Positions 1 to 25,578 of a stretch of DNA of 64,000 nt are shown here, in pieces. Under the pieces are notes generated by a model. That model worked only from the letters and a program-made list of their open reading frames with translations, did no database searches and was not told the origin of the DNA. The position numbers and the translations under genes were made by a program. Position 1 is the stretch's first letter, and every line of letters begins with the position of its first letter. The stretch comes from Chondrosia reniformis (lineage: Eukaryota; Porifera; Demospongiae; Chondrillida; Chondrillidae), in NCBI GenBank assembly GCA_947172415.1, contig OX359195.1, positions 1,798,001 through 1,862,000 of the forward strand, in the 5' to 3' direction.

Positions 1-1554
1 ATATGCAGTCAGATAATTAGACTTATAACTACGTATAAAAACTACAATCAAGTACCAATATATACATTTACATTAAATTAATAATTATTATAATTTGCAC
101 ATAACACCAGTACTCAGATAAGGCCCCATAAACCTCACAGCTAGGTTCTCATGATCATCCTCAAAGGTTCACAATTTTAGTGAGGTGGGAGGTTATTGAT
201 AATTCATATATAATTTCAATTATAACAAAGGCCATCTCTTGCTAACTGTGTCATATTTTAACCAAGCTAGTAACCCAGGCCTGTAATATAGGCAAAGTGG
301 CCAAAGGTTAATGATGCTGGTGAGGATGAGAGCCTAACTATTAAGTTTGTTAGACCATAATGTTCCCCAGAGTAACGTAGAATGCTAGAAAGTACACATA
401 ACTTCATATTACTTGTTTGAGTAAAATGCATACATACAATAGCAATAATCTATATATTATATATTGCCAGGCTTTTGCATGTTATCAATAAATTCATAGT
501 GCAAGCATGATGTCCACGCATGTGTTTAAATATACCTATCATATTTTGTATATAGCTCCCTGAGATGTTTGCAGATGCAGCAAGAGGATTGCATGCATTT
601 ATAAGAATAGTCTTGGATTGGAAAGAATACCCCAGTGGATTTACCCTACTGTGACTATGGAATTAGTTAACAATCATAGGTTTTGTACCTAACTAGGCCC
701 AGTGACTACATATACATAGTTACAACTTATACAACACTTTAATCACAGGATGTGAACTTACCCAAGTCAGATAATATATCAAAATATACACTCTTGTGGG
801 TATATCTTGAGAAATCATTCAGAAAAACTGTTCTCCATCCTCTTCAATCTTGAATGAAATGGAATCATACTGCTTGCTTTGGGCATTATACAGAATCTTC
901 AGATGAAGCAAAACATCTTAGATTAACATCAAAGTTACCTTCCCTTATTACCTAATAATAATGATAATAAGGAGAAAAAGACGTAAAGTAAATCAGCTTG
1001 GTAGTAAAGGTTTAATATACACATAAGTATATTGCTATGAGATCGTCCTGAGTAGCTATAGGTAAGGTATTAATTGCTATATATCATTGTTTGTGAAAAT
1101 ACTAGTCAAATGGATGGAAAATGATACTTACAGGACTTCAAAATGTTTGGTAATGAATTTCACCAAAGATGATAGCGATACATAATCATTGTAATAATTA
1201 AACCACAATCAATCAGTGTCAAGCATCAGGAGGAAACCATAAGGAGCAGTTGTTGGGAATTGAACTCAGGACAGCTGGTTTAAACTGAGCTAGAATTGCC
1301 ATGCTCCATTCATGTCTCCCTCCTAAATCAGGTGTATTATGTTCAACCCCCAACTAGGCATTCACATTGCTAGGCCAACTAATAAAGACTTTTAGGTTTA
1401 TATACTAATAAAAACCAGATCCCCCGAAATACAGTATCTGTCTTGCCAAGTAAGTGGAAAAAAACAAGTCAAAAGAAGGAATGAACCTTTACTTCAAGGC
1501 CATAATTACAGTGCTAATCACTCTAATTTAATTGTATTCATAGCTATGTAGGTA
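1..1554. other. Intergenic or intronic AT-rich DNA, no gene recognised
   Basis: I see no exon with convincing splice sites and no recognisable protein in this stretch. It is AT-rich and holds only short unrelated open frames. It may be intergenic DNA or an intron of a gene outside the window. Confidence 0.5.
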
Positions 1555-2058
1555 CAGTGGCCGCCGGTTAATCGGGATCCGGTTAATAGGGATTTTCGGT
1601 TAAACGGGTGCATTCCTGTGGAACGGATTCGCTATACACGTTTTGTATACAAATTACTTCTGATAATCGGGACGAGATTTCGGTTAATTGGGACGTTTGG
1701 CGAAGGCTAAGGAAGAAATCTTGGAGCAGTTTGAAAGCGGCTGCAATCGTGAGCGTAAGCGACAGCGAGTTGGGAAAGAGGAGGATGTTGGCAGTGCCCT
1801 GTTTCTATGGTTAAACAGAAGTTGAGCCAGGGTGCACGACTTTCAGGACCAATACTAAAGCAGAAGGCCAAGGAACTCGGAGAAGCGGATGAATCTAATT
1901 TTTCACCTTCTGACGGCTGGCTGTCACGTTGGAAGAAACGCTACGACATTGTTTAAAGTTTAATATACATTTTCTTTACCTTCTGCTTAATTGGGACTAC
2001 TGGTTAATTGGGACATTCTCCCTACTCCCCAGGCGTCCCGATTAAGTGGAGTGTACTG
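1555..2058 (+). mobile_element. Tigger/pogo-type DNA transposon remnant with CENP-B-like HTH
   Basis: The element starts CAGTGGCCGCC and ends with the inverse of CAGTACACTCC, and both ends are flanked by TA, the target-site signature of Tc1/mariner/pogo elements. The terminal repeats share a stretch ending TTAATCGGGA. Inside, about 1711-1956 on the plus strand can be read as a CENP-B/Tigger helix-turn-helix (key stretch SGPILKQKAKEL, then GWLSRWKKRYDI). A frameshift near 1817 and a stop at 1954-1956 break it. The catalytic DDE domain is absent, so the element is non-autonomous. Confidence 0.82.
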
Positions 2059-2350
2059 TACATACAGAAAAATGATATTTCAAAGGTTCACATATAAATA
2101 CTTTAGCAGGAGGAACCAACCTCACACACCAATTTTATTGCATTAAATTAATCTACAGTATTCCAGTGTATATATTCAACACGTACATTTTGCATAAAGC
2201 AGTGTCTAATGAGATTCAGAGTGTTTGAAAGTAAGGAGTGCAATAACCCCCAATATATATATGTAACTATGGCATGGAATTGGTACGTACATAATTCACA
2301 ATTCTCAGTCGTTTAGAAAAAAACGCGAGTGATCAATTTACTTGACGGAA
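2059..2350. other. Upstream region of the ALDH gene
   Basis: This short gap lies between the Tigger remnant and the ALDH start codon. No clear TATA box or other core promoter element stands out. It presumably carries the ALDH promoter and 5' UTR; that is inferred from position only. Confidence 0.4.
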
Positions 2351-16404
<14,054 letters not shown>

Positions 16405-17250
16405 TTCCAAGAAGAAGGTTGATAGATATTCCTAAGGCCATAGATGTACTTGGATTCCAATATTCAATAGTCCAGGAATATCTTTATGTTAATTTTGTTA
16501 TGCATTTTATAAACTATCTCAGCTTTATATAACTAATGTGTGTGTATGTATGATTTGGAAATGTTGCTATTTTTCGGGACTATGGTATATTATAACCAAT
16601 GTACTCACTACGTTATTGTGTACACTATCTGGTAACAATTGACTTTAGTTGCTCCACTTCCGAGTGATATCTTGCTGTATTCCAAGACATGCTGTACACC
16701 ATACATACATACATTTAAAAATCTTTGTACCATTGGATTGAATTTACTGGATTATCATTATTTATTATGTATATTTAAGTTAATTATTAAGTCATACCTA
16801 TCCTCGATCAACACTTATCTAAAGGATATTATCTTTGAACATATCTCTTTTATTCTTATCAAAGGTGTATGCATGTATATTAAATCCTTTCTTGACTGTG
16901 GTGTTCAAACTGCTTCAAATAAAAGAGCTTGCATGTAAATATGTAATATGTATATGATCTCGTGCAATGAAGAATTCGAAAGCTTTTTCTATCTCCGCTA
17001 TCAACTAGTCATTATGATGTAAGCTATAACGCTTTTTGTTAGCATTCACAGACATCTATGAAGCATGCATGCTAAATTGATCACGAGTACTAGATGCATA
17101 TAATTGCAAGCTCTGTCTCTCACTACGTAAACATATTAAGATACTGTACTATAGTATGTAAATTATCAAGCCAGTACATAAGAGTATATGGCAACCTAAG
17201 AATTATATTCATAGCTATATGTATACGAGTTCCTAACCATTATATAATAA
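16405..17250. other. Convergent intergenic gap between ALDH and carboxypeptidase
   Basis: The gap presumably contains the two 3' UTRs. It is AT-rich with many TATA and TACGTA tracts, and no gene is recognisable. Confidence 0.5.
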
Positions 17251-20200
17251 TTACATGGGTCTGTATTCTTGTTTCCTATAGTTTTGTCTTACATGTAGAA
17301 ACAGTTTCCAAACTCCAAGTGATGCTTCCCAGGCAATAGGTTCAATCTGTATATTAAAGAGATGCGTATGCAAGTACGTATATACGTATGTATATATATA
17401 CACTCCAGGATCCGTTGCTGGGGCAACCAAGGCAAATTATATTCCACAACCGTTGTATAACTATAATAAGAGGCACTTTGGCCTTATTATAGTTATACAA
17501 TGCAATATCCCACCGATAACTCAGTAAAAGCCGAAAGGGGCGAAGTGTATAACAGTTATACATTCAAACCATGGAAAAGAAGAGAGAGTAATATACGACT
17601 CTTGTATCCTCATTCGGGGTTCTCACATGGTTTCCTATAGGCTTTTCAATGTATTGCAGCATGGCATTTATGAAAGTGGTGTGTTAGATGTTTGTATCTA
17701 TTATCCCTTATCTCCATGCATTAATATACACAAACATCGTGCATGCATCTACATATAGTATGCTTTAACTTACATTTCTGGGAAGAACTACAAAACCCCT
17801 ATTGAACTCTTGTTCCTTAAATGTACCCATCTTTGGTCTTAGCTCTATGGAGTATGGCAGTGTCCTGTAGGGCTGGCCACGCCTCTTGTTTTCGGCAGCT
17901 ACATCAGCACTAAATGCCCTAAAAGTATTTACATCATTGAGGAAACAGTATAGCATATTGTCACTTTTCGAATTTAGTAATTTATAAGTGCATAATCATG
18001 CATGATGCATGCAGTTACAATATCTGAAGATGATTTATATATATATATATATATATACGTTCCACTATAAAATGTTGCTGTAAATTAGCTGCAAACTGAC
18101 ATATATACAGTATTATATTAAATATAGAAAACAGCTGTTAGTATAGAGAAGATAAAAATTTAAAGGAGAAAACTCTTGTATCCTCATCCAAAGCTCTCAC
18201 TAGGTTTAGTTCCCAATAGGCCTTTACTTTAAAGAACCAAGATGTAGCATGTATGTAAGAAAAATGGTGCATCAATATACATGAGTTGACATAAACATTT
18301 ACCAGTCAATAAAACTGCCAGATACAGCTGATGAACCACCCAAATTAAAAGCATCTGTGATGCCATACACATGTCCATTCTCCTAATATGATTGTTGAGA
18401 TTGCATTTATTTTAGTCATGTGATTATATATAAAAGGCATATTGGTATTGGTTTCAAATCAATTCGTATGTGTCAAAAGATTGCACATACAGTCTAAACT
18501 CGCAATTCACATTCTTTTGACACACACATTCAATTTCCAATATACGGTAATTGTAAAGGCATACATACATACTGATTATAAATGGTCAAGAGAAACTTAC
18601 TCTCAATCCAGTTTGTAGAGCGATTGCTCCTGCTTTAAGCATCTCTAAATCTTGTTCGCATGTTATCCTAGGATGACATCCTATAATTATATATATATAA
18701 TTATATGCTTCAGAATATTAGCTAATAATAAGTATATTATACAACCATATGTACACTGCAAGAAAAAGGGGTTTGCTATAGTTTGCAAGTTTTGTAAACT
18801 ACTGATTTACAAAGCGTTTGTCAAAGTTTGCACACAATATTGTTTACAACAGCAATATTGTTTACAACAACAATATTGTGTGCAAACTTTGGCAAACCCC
18901 CTGTAAATCAGTTCGTTTGCAAACCTGTAAACTTTAGCAAACTTATCTTTTTCTTGCTGTGACGTAGATACACAATTATTGTAAGGATTCATATTTTAAC
19001 AATTTGTTGTTATATATATTTTTATGTACATTATGTATTATCTTCACCTAGTATATTATGGTAAAGGGACATTTAGGCCTTTCCCTTTCAGAGTCATATA
19101 TATTTCCTCACCTCCTATATGGTTTTTCATTAATTCACATATAATATCTATATCTTTATCTTGAAATTTATATCTTTATGCATGAATGTATTACATACCG
19201 AGGTAGATCTAAGAGATGGCCTCTAAGCGTTCCAAAACTGACTTGAAAATCGCCTGATATGTGACTATAAGAGGAAAATTCGATGGCTATACGCAGGAGC
19301 AAATATCGTTTATCGTTTTATTGTTGATGATATACGTATATTTGGTTAATCTGCCAAACTCAACATTCCGCCAAAAAAGTGCTTGAACGAATTGTGCTGG
19401 ATTATCCGGGATACACTGTACGTATATATACGTATGACATACCCCATGGTGTTATAATCATTTGCCAGTAAGAGTGAAAGTCAACGGCTGCCATTATAGG
19501 ATGTTGCAACTTAAAATGGTTGATTATTGCTGCAGTTTCTCTTTCAGATCCTGCTGAAGGACCAACATAGTTTTCATCTAGACAAGGATATTTAGTTGCT
19601 CCCCTCCCTTCGGACTATATATATATAATTTAACAGATTCAATTAATTGTATATAATAATTGACATACGTACATTAGTTCCCTATATATATATACATAGG
19701 CTTTTTATGCATGTATGCAGGAAAAGGTGTATTATATAGATTAATCATGATGTATCCAAGAATTAGAGCTATGCAAAATTAACCAATGTTTTTGAATGCA
19801 TACAGGCTATCTTAATCCAAAGCTCTCTTCAGGTTTAGTTCCCCTATAGACTTTTTACAGAATAGGCTATAGCATGTAGGAAAATGGTATCTTAGATTTT
19901 TCATACATGCTTTCATTTTTAGGTCTACATACAAACTGTATATGTATACATTATGTATACAGAATACCGTAAAGCAACAATTGTATGTGTGAGTTTTAAT
20001 ACAGAATATAGTTCACTGGTTTATAAGCTGTACCTATATATAACTTACTGCCCAGCGGTAGGGAAAGTTTCTGTTCAAATCGACTCCAATACAATATTTG
20101 TAAGTAAAACCTCGTATCATAAATGCCCTCATAACGTTCCTAAAGAGTGTTAGATCAGTTCGTGGTGTACTTGACCAAGGACCTGGATACTTATCAGGAA

Positions 20201-21898
20201 GTGGAATCTGCTTAGGTGTGCTAGGTTTCTTGTCCCACACTTCCCCCTTCATCTTTTTTTTTTTTTTCATAATATATAAGCTTCTAAACGCCTTTTCTAA
20301 TAATGCATTCCATTCAGTTGGTTTCCTATTCATTCTCCAGAAGCGATTTTCATGAGCTGAATGTGTAAACTATACATATCAGAACTATGCATAAATTTCA
20401 TCATGGTACCATTAATCATAAAAATCATGCACATATATATATATGTACATACCATGCAAGTTACTATATATACATATGTATATTATGCATATGCAAGACT
20501 ATATCTTTTTGACTCTCAGTATAAGCAGTAAACACAATATCCAAATTCATACAGAATATACGTAGTCATGTATACTCACCTCATATCCATCAGGGTTTGC
20601 TACTGGTATTATAATAAAGTCCCAGGTATCAAATAAAGCACGGAACTAAATATGAAAAGTAGAAGGATACACTGTACGTACGTATATATATATTAAGATT
20701 TTCTTCTTTCTTATATACAGTATATAATAGGTATTGCCCAGGGGTGAGGATTATAGCCAAAATATGATTGCCTCTGGACTCTTACTTATATATTTCAGAG
20801 AATAAATAAATAGAACAGCTACGTGTATGCATACATATAATTGGAATCGCTCAAAAATGTTAACAATATTTTTCTTTAGTAATAAGTAATGGGAGAAACA
20901 GCTGTTTGTGGCTTTGTCTGGCTGCCATTTATAGGTTCCCCGGCCAAGATGCGACCCCTTATAGTGGGAGGGGCCATCTTAACCAATTGTGTGTGACATC
21001 ATAGTTGTACAGGAAAACGTATTATGCAATATGTAAAGGTTATTTTGAAACCACACATGATATGTATTGGATATGATACCCGTGGCCTTTCGTATACTCT
21101 ATCAAATAATACATTTACATTTGTGATATTGCGATCCCTTGGACAGTTTGGTATAATGATCAAGTGATTTTCCATAGTATATACACAATTTCAAGGTAAT
21201 CTTCATTTGAATAGGAAGAAAATCAACATCATGATCAGTGGCACCAGTGCACAAACTAACCGCCTTTCTACCAGTCTCTGCATAATTTTGAATAAGTGCT
21301 TCAGAGAAATACAGGCAAGCTGATCCTGCCACCCACTCACCTAATTAAACATTTCACAAATACAGTAATCACTATTATTGTATATACATAGCTTTTGCTT
21401 TCATATAGACAAAAGGATTTTCAAAACTTACGTGCATGAAGTAGACATTGTACCCAAATTTTCATCTTGCTATCATCAGCAGTGGAAAAGAAAGTATGTG
21501 AACTTCTACTTCCTATTGTAAAATGTATGGCCCAGATTGGTTTCCCTCCTATAGAAGTACCAATCTGCCCCTTATGCACTAAGTCTGGATATCTCCTTAC
21601 CAGGCTGTCATAATAGGCTCCTATCTCTGTTAGTGTATACTAAAGAAGAAATATATTAACATTTTTAATTATAAATCAAATAAGCCTCTCAATGCCAGTT
21701 TTGGGTCCAGCCTGTATGCAATCTTACATATGTGTCTCCAACCCATGCTTGTCCAGTGACTGGTTTATCTCTAAAGACACCTTCAACGTCATCTGCAAGA
21801 CGTGTCTCCACTCCATAGACCTGCTGGGTCCCAGCTAGCAGCTGCAAGGTGTTCAGGATAGCCACTTTGGTGGCTAACTTATTAAGAATGGACCACAT
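17251..21898 (-). CDS. Zinc metallocarboxypeptidase, M14 family (carboxypeptidase A/B type)
   Basis: Removes C-terminal residues from peptides. Exons (minus strand, 5' to 3'): 21728-21898, 21432-21639, 21261-21340, 20580-20645, 20049-20369, about 19443-19610, 18601-18680, 18303-18382, 17774-17918, 17251-17346. All junctions are in phase except the 5' edge of exon 6, where a micro-exon may be missing. The catalytic set is complete: zinc ligands in HAREW (about 125-128) and in the FHSYWQ of exon 6, the substrate-carboxylate Arg of DLNRNF (about 275), and the catalytic Glu of PYSIELRP. No N-terminal signal peptide or propeptide is visible in the first 57 residues (MWSILNKLATKVAI), unusual for secreted M14A enzymes. 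Exon 5 carries an insertion of about 60 residues with a lysine run before YKYCIGVDLNRNF. An upstream exon encoding a signal peptide cannot be excluded. Confidence 0.88.
17405..17572. repeat. Foldback repeat with GTTGCTGGGGCAAC palindrome
   Basis: It contains GTTGCTGGGGCAAC and the inverted pair GTATAACTATAATAAG / CTTATTATAGTTATAC. Related sequences with GTTGC/GGCAAC cores are at about 26062-26400 and 27498-27735. Non-coding repeat family. Confidence 0.6.
18438..18552. repeat. Diverged MITE with ATACCGTATA-type ends
   Basis: Degenerate inverted ends around TGTCAAAAGA-TTGC / GCAATTCACATTCTTTTGACA and a right end ATATACGGTAATT match the better-preserved copy at 37414-37618. It lies in the carboxypeptidase intron between exons 8 and 7. 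Confidence 0.55.
18754..18960. repeat. Foldback MITE with GCAAGAAAAAG ends
   Basis: Inverted termini read CACTGCAAGAAAAAGG and, at the other end, CAGCAAGAAAAAGA. The inner arms (TTTGCACACAATATTGTTTACA and inverse) make the same peptide pattern readable on both strands, so the mirrored frames are not genes. Confidence 0.72.
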
Positions 21899-22484
21899 TG
21901 TACAAACAACTAGCTATAATTTATAGCTAACGGCAGAAGTGGCAATTTCAATTTCTGTGAAATGAAAGTATTCTTATGCGAGAAGTGAAAAAATTATGAG
22001 ATTCACATTTATATACGTAAATACTCGTGCACTGTAGGTACTAGCTGTTAATTATACAGTTCCTATGCATACCTACGAACATGTGTAAACAATAAGGTAC
22101 GTATATTATACAAAGAGATAATTGCATTATAAAATTAGAGACTATTTGAATAATATTATACTAATAATTTTATAAGACCTTCAATTTATACATGTATGTC
22201 ATTGATTACATCACTTGCTGACAACTAATCATATAAGTCATCATAAATATGAGGCCTTCAATTTATATATATCATTGAATACCTGTATATATCCATTACA
22301 TGAAGAACTGTGTATTCAAAGTATACATATAATCAACTTAATATGATCATCTATCTGCCTTTAAGAATAGGTTCCTATTATATCTGTTATATATTTTGAT
22401 AACTTTATTAATTTACCTATTTTTTCTTGATTTTCCCTTCTACCACTTCAACCACCAACCACAAACACAATATATATATATATA

Positions 22485-23525
22485 TACTTGCAATTGTCCA
22501 TGTTTAGGAATAAGGAGTGTTATATATTATGCATGTTTAAATACAATCAAGTACTACACAGTGCAAGTTACAAATTTATGCACGGATGCAAGTGACTCCC
22601 AAGATAATCACACTGAGGTAGATAATATAATACAGATGCAAATGACTCCCAAAATAATCACAATCAGGTATATTAAACGCTACAAGACTTTAGCCACACT
22701 GAAATTCTCAACTGCTGCATACAGAGTAGTAGTCTCTACAGATCATATAAGGTTAAACGCATGGCCTTCCAATTACCTTTTCACACCTTAGTATAGACTG
22801 AAGATGATGCATCTGCATGCCATTATCAGCAAAAATTCCAGTCTCATGCAGGGGGTCTCAGCCAATAATCACCGCAGATTTGACTTGCCTTGAGTGTGAG
22901 CTAGGAGTACCGTTGGTTGCTTTCATGCATTCACATAAACAATAGGGTGAGAGACAATTTGGTAACTTGCACACAAGGGACATAAAGGCTGGGGCCTTTA
23001 ATTTATTCCATGAACAATGTCCCTTGTGTGCAAGTTACCAAATTGTCTCTCACCCTGTTGTTTATGTGAATGCATGAAAGCAACCAATTGCAACGGTACT
23101 CCTAGCTCACACTCAAGGCAAGTCAAATCTGCGGTGATTATTGGCTGAGACCCCCTGCATGAGACTAGAATTTTTGCTGATAATGGCATGCAGATGCATC
23201 ATCTTCAGTCTATACTAAGGTGTGAAAAGGTAATTGGAAGGCCATGCGTTTAACCTTATATGATCTGTAGAGACTACTACTCTGTATGCAGCAGTTGAGA
23301 ATTTCAGTGTGGCTAAAGTCTTGTAGCGTTTAATATACCTGATTGTGATTATTTTGGGAGTCATTTCCATCTGTATTATATTATCTACCTCAGTGTGATT
23401 ATCTTGGGAGTCACTTGCATCCGTGCATAAATTTGTAACTTGCACTGTGTAGTACTTGATTGTATTTAAACATGCATAATATATAACACTCTTTATTCCT
23501 AAACATGCATGGACAATTGCAAGTA
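22485..23525. mobile_element. 1-kb near-perfect palindrome (foldback element)
   Basis: Arms of about 500 bp (22485-22984 and about 23016-23525) are almost exact inverse copies, with a 30-bp spacer holding AAGGCTGGGGCCTTTA. CAGTGCAAGTTACAA lies inside each arm (22559-22573 and inverse) and recurs at other copies (24379-24394, 24850-24865, 57947-58250), so it is probably the element's terminal repeat. Open frames in the two arms mirror each other and are not genes. Confidence 0.88.
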
Positions 23526-23959
23526 AAAATATGAATAAAAAACACAAGAAGAGAAGACAGAGCTTAAATTACCGAAGTTTTAAGACGGTCGACTAAACGA
23601 ATTTCTTTTGCATCAATATTGGGAGCTATCGAATAAGCGAGTTGTAGCGAAGATTAGATAAAGCGTATTTGTATACGTTCCCATTAAGTTTGAGGCAGAA
23701 TTGTCCTTCAGGCTATATATATAGCAACATTTCTGGCTTAACCTTTACATGAACGTATACAAATACGCTTTATCTAACCTTCGCTACAACTCGCTTATTC
23801 CGTAGCTCCTTCTCGTAGGAGAGCGTCGACTTGTCATAGCCGTTCTCGAAAGGATGATCTTCTTTAGCAACGAGCCGGTGACGTTTTCGCAACGTCACAT
23901 GATTCACTAAATGTGTGTACGGAGCGACATACGAAGGTGTCGGTGACGCAATAGAAAAA

Positions 23960-24865
23960 CATCACAAAACATCACCAGCTTGCGCAATCGTAACTTTGAA
24001 TTCTTCATTATATTTTGATTATTTTGCTCATTTAATTAAGCAAAACTTTGCCAGACGTTTCTTATACACATGTACCATGATATATGTTGATTTCCCAGTT
24101 ATCTGACAAATTGAAATTTTTTATTAATATAACACATGGTTTGCATATAAATTTCCCATATGTTTTCTATAGTCCTATGGCCTTTTATATGCAAACTTTG
24201 TCCTCCGTTTTCTAACAAACGGAGGCCTAAATAAAAAAATCCCTTAATTTGAAACGAGTTTTATACCCTAAAATTTATGATGATATGCCCATTTTGTTTC
24301 TAGGTCCTTTCTTGGAGCTATATGAATTATTTAATTATTTATTTATTTATATTATATTATATTAGATTACCTTTGTATATTGTAACTTGCACTGTATATA
24401 ACATCACAATACATCACCAGCTTGCGCAATCGTAACTTTGAATTCTTCATTATATCTTGATTATTTTGCTCATTTAATTAAGCAAAACTTCACCACACGT
24501 TTTTCATACACATGTACCATGATATATGTTGATTTCAAAATGATCTGACCAATTGCAATTGATAATTTTTATTAATATAACACAATGTTTCAATATAAAT
24601 TTCTCATAGGTTTTCTATAGTCCTATGGCCTTTTATATGCAGATTTTGTCTTCCGTTTTCTAACAAACGGAGGCCTAAATCAAAAATCCCTTAATTTTAA
24701 ATGAGTTTTATATATACCCTAAACTTTATGATGATATGCCCATTTTGTTTCTATATAGGTCCTTTCTTGGAGCCATATGAATTATTTAATTATATTATTT
24801 ATTTATTTATTTATTTATATTATTTATATTAGATTACCTTAGTATATTGTAACTTGCACTGTATA
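23960..24865. repeat. Direct duplication of a roughly 450-bp repeat
   Basis: Unit 1 (about 23960-24396) and unit 2 (about 24402-24865) share ACATCACCAGCTTGCGCAAT, the CGGAGGCCTAAAT block and a TTGTAACTTGCACTG end. They differ by small indels and by TTTA-repeat length. A diverged partial copy is at about 58130-58256. Confidence 0.85.
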
Positions 24866-25578
24866 TATGTAATACTATTATCTGTAAAATTGTAACCACA
24901 GGCAGCTATACGTATACGTATATACATATTGTGTTAGTGTATATACAGTCCCCTACTTTTCATCTATATACATCCAGTATATAACACATATTATACACAA
25001 GATTAAGTTTATTCTTAAATATTTCAAGATTCTTCTTATGTCAATAGTTAGACCTAATGGTCTGTAACTCAATATTCATATTCCCTTCCCTTTCCTGTTG
25101 AGGCTATATACTGAGCTAGATTCCTTGTTCTAAAGTACAACACTTTCAAATCCCCATCTTGTTTTAACATTTACCCCAAAACACCTGAACTATTTTGGGC
25201 TTAAACTATGGACATCCCATAATCACTGGATCTTGAATCTTGTGCCATAGACCACCAGCACCCCCATGCTTGATTTTTCCCTGCTGAATTCTTCACATAA
25301 TATTCATAACATTAACGAATAATCTAAAATTGCTATATACATCACTGCCATCTACTTAAACATATGGTGTATTGCTGATGAAGGCCTCCGGGCTGAAACT
25401 TCAATTTCTGTTAATACTCTAATTTTTAAGTATGCCTCCGTTCTCCCCAAAATTGGGGAAATTCAAATATAACACATTAGGCTGAATGCTAAAAACCAAA
25501 AACTGCTCAATACGTAGGTTTTAAAATATAAATTAAGTTAGCAAATTTCCTCTAACTAAACTTAAAAAAACAGTGTAG
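24866..25578. other. Intergenic region downstream of DNAJC25
   Basis: AT-rich DNA with no gene. It includes a hammerhead-like motif at 25369-25417 (see its own entry) and presumably the DNAJC25 3' UTR. Confidence 0.45.
25369..25417 (+). ncRNA. Hammerhead-ribozyme-like motif
   Basis: Core CTGATGA is followed by one extra A, then a 4-bp stem with a UCCG tetraloop (GGCC-TCCG-GGCT, last pair G-U), then GAAAC. Outer bases GTATT and AATAC can pair after a GTT cleavage-type triplet. The extra base between CTGATGA and the stem departs from the hammerhead consensus, so activity is doubtful. Confidence 0.4.

Noticed and set aside
22396-23547. Two similar frames sharing about 90 residues, on opposite strands
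   Set aside because: Mirror images produced by the palindrome; no start context, domain or other family member outside the repeat.
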